Below are positions 5,171 to 5,768 of a stretch of DNA of 5,768 nt, piece after piece (position 1 is the stretch's first letter; each line of letters starts with the position of its first letter). Origin of the DNA: WHSY01 sp050700385 (GTDB taxonomy: Bacteria; Actinomycetota; Actinomycetes; Mycobacteriales; Pseudonocardiaceae); the NCBI GenBank assembly GCA_050700385.1, contig JBOHGT010000292.1, positions 1 through 5,768 of the forward strand, written 5' to 3'. Below the pieces are notes generated by a model that searched no databases, was not told where the DNA came from, and saw nothing but the letters and a program-made list of their open reading frames with translations. A program made the position numbers and the translations under genes.

Positions 5171-5674
5171 GTGCAGTTCGGACGGTACTTCGAGGAGTTC
5201 GAGGTCGGAGCGGTCTACAAGCACTGGCCGGGCAAGACGGTGACGGAGTACGACGACCACCTGTTCTGCCTGCTCACCATGAACCACCACCCGCTGCACC
5301 TGGATGCGCACTACGCCGGGCAGAGCACCGACTTCGGCCGCAACGTCGTGGTGGGCAACTACGTCTACTCGCTCGTCCTGGGGATGTCGGTCCCGGACAT
5401 CTCCGGCAAGGCGATCGCGAACCTGGAAGTGGAATCGCTGCGGCACGTGAAGCCGACCTTCCACGGTGACACCCTCTACGGTGAAACGGAAGTGCTGGAC
5501 AAGACGGAGTCGAAGTCCAGGGACGACCGCGGGATCGTCTCGGTGGAGACCCGCGGCTACAACCAGGATGGGACCGTGGTGCTGGTGTTCCGGCGCAAGG
5601 TGATGGTGCCCAAGCGCTCCTACGGCGAGGCGCGCGGCGGCGAGCAGCCCGGCCGCCCCGAGCCCAAGCTCTGA
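5171..5674 (+). CDS. MaoC-family hotdog-fold enoyl-CoA hydratase (Rv2499c-like)
   Basis: A 167-residue cytoplasmic protein of usual single-hotdog MaoC length. Seen: FGRYFEEFEVGAVYKHWPGKTVTE (3-26) as the entry strand; the hydratase motif MNHHPLHLDAHYA (37-49) on the central helix; GRNVVVGNYVYSLVLGM (56-72); the strands LEVESLRHVKPTFHGDTLYGETEVLD (85-110); and a polar C-terminal tail ending GEQPGRPEPKL. The residue aligned with the canonical catalytic Asp of (R)-specific hydratases is N38, while H43 is retained. Known: the M. tuberculosis relative Rv2499c lies beside the citE-like lyase Rv2498c and is linked to itaconate/leucine breakdown as an itaconyl-CoA-type hydratase. By resemblance this protein probably hydrates a branched or dicarboxylic enoyl-CoA. 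Here it stands alone as far as the window shows, divergent from corA, with none of the usual lyase, acyl-CoA dehydrogenase or carboxylase partners in view. Family assignment is firm; substrate is inferred. Confidence 0.93.
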   Translation: MQFGRYFEEFEVGAVYKHWPGKTVTEYDDHLFCLLTMNHHPLHLDAHYAGQSTDFGRNVVVGNYVYSLVLGMSVPDISGKAIANLEVESLRHVKPTFHGDTLYGETEVLDKTESKSRDDRGIVSVETRGYNQDGTVVLVFRRKVMVPKRSYGEARGGEQPGRPEPKL

Positions 5675-5698
5675 CCCCTGCCGGCGGCCACCGTCCTT

Positions 5699-5711
5699 GC
5701 CGCGAAGCGGC
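5699..5711. terminator. Candidate bidirectional terminator hairpin
   Basis: GCCGC (5699-5703), loop GAA, GCGGC (5707-5711) is a perfect short stem-loop, 24 nt after the MaoC stop and 9 nt beyond the stop of the convergent minus-strand gene. There is no T tract on either side, so it would be a non-canonical (actinobacterial-type) terminator. Its place between two convergent genes is the main support. Confidence 0.45.
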
Positions 5712-5720
5712 GCGTCGTGC

Positions 5721-5768
5721 TCAGCGCCACCACCACAGCCACAGCACCACCGCCGCGACGGCGATCAC
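5721..5768 (-). CDS. C-terminal end of a membrane protein, cut by the right edge
   Basis: The minus strand is open from the window edge for 15 codons, VIAVAAVVLWLWWWR, then TGA (5723-5721). The stretch is a continuous hydrophobic segment ending in tryptophans and a single arginine, as at the membrane-water boundary of a final transmembrane helix. The gene converges on the MaoC gene with 46 nt between stops. Too little is visible to name it, and a chance open frame cannot be excluded. Confidence 0.45.
   Translation of the reverse strand: MIAVAAVVLWLWWWR

Noticed and set aside
1..5768. CRISPR array, tRNA/rRNA, insertion sequence or phage attachment site.
   Set aside because: No direct repeats with regular spacing, no cloverleaf-like sequence, no transposase-like protein and no terminal inverted repeats were found on reading both strands.

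Overview
The window is very GC-rich DNA with GTG starts, strong purine-rich ribosome binding sites, tightly packed genes and long antisense open frames. This is typical of an actinomycete. The protein flavour (a Rv2499c-type MaoC hydratase, a secreted selenium-binding-protein-like propeller, a CopD fusion) suggests a Pseudonocardiales-like organism, but that placement is inference, not a database result.

Layout. Positions 1-4852 hold three genes on the minus strand, read right to left: a CorA-type divalent cation channel (3779-4852); after an 82-nt gap, an exported beta-propeller-like protein distantly resembling selenium-binding protein / methanethiol oxidase (1840-3696); then, overlapping it by 17 nt, a large membrane protein that appears to join a CopD-like copper-transport core, a YtkA/FixH-like beta domain and a degenerate type 1 periplasmic-binding-protein-like domain (6-1856). 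A fourth minus-strand gene may begin at position 9 through a GTGA overlap. Positions 4853-5170 form a divergent intergenic region with candidate regulatory dyads, a possible leader peptide and the start-determining ribosome binding sites of both flanking genes. On the plus strand, 5171-5674 encodes a MaoC-family hotdog-fold enoyl-CoA hydratase. It is followed by a hairpin and by the last 15 codons of a convergent minus-strand membrane protein that runs off the right edge.

How the genes may work together. The propeller gene and the CopD fusion look translationally coupled and both products act at or outside the membrane. Methanethiol oxidase is a copper enzyme of the periplasm in Hyphomicrobium, encoded next to copper-maturation genes. 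A secreted relative coupled to a CopD-like protein with histidine clusters therefore suggests a copper-dependent extracytoplasmic oxidase or binding protein with its own membrane partner. This is the most interesting proposal here and rests on weak similarity read by eye. CorA may share the transcript or only adjacency. The MaoC gene is a separate transcription unit with an unrelated role in acyl-CoA metabolism.
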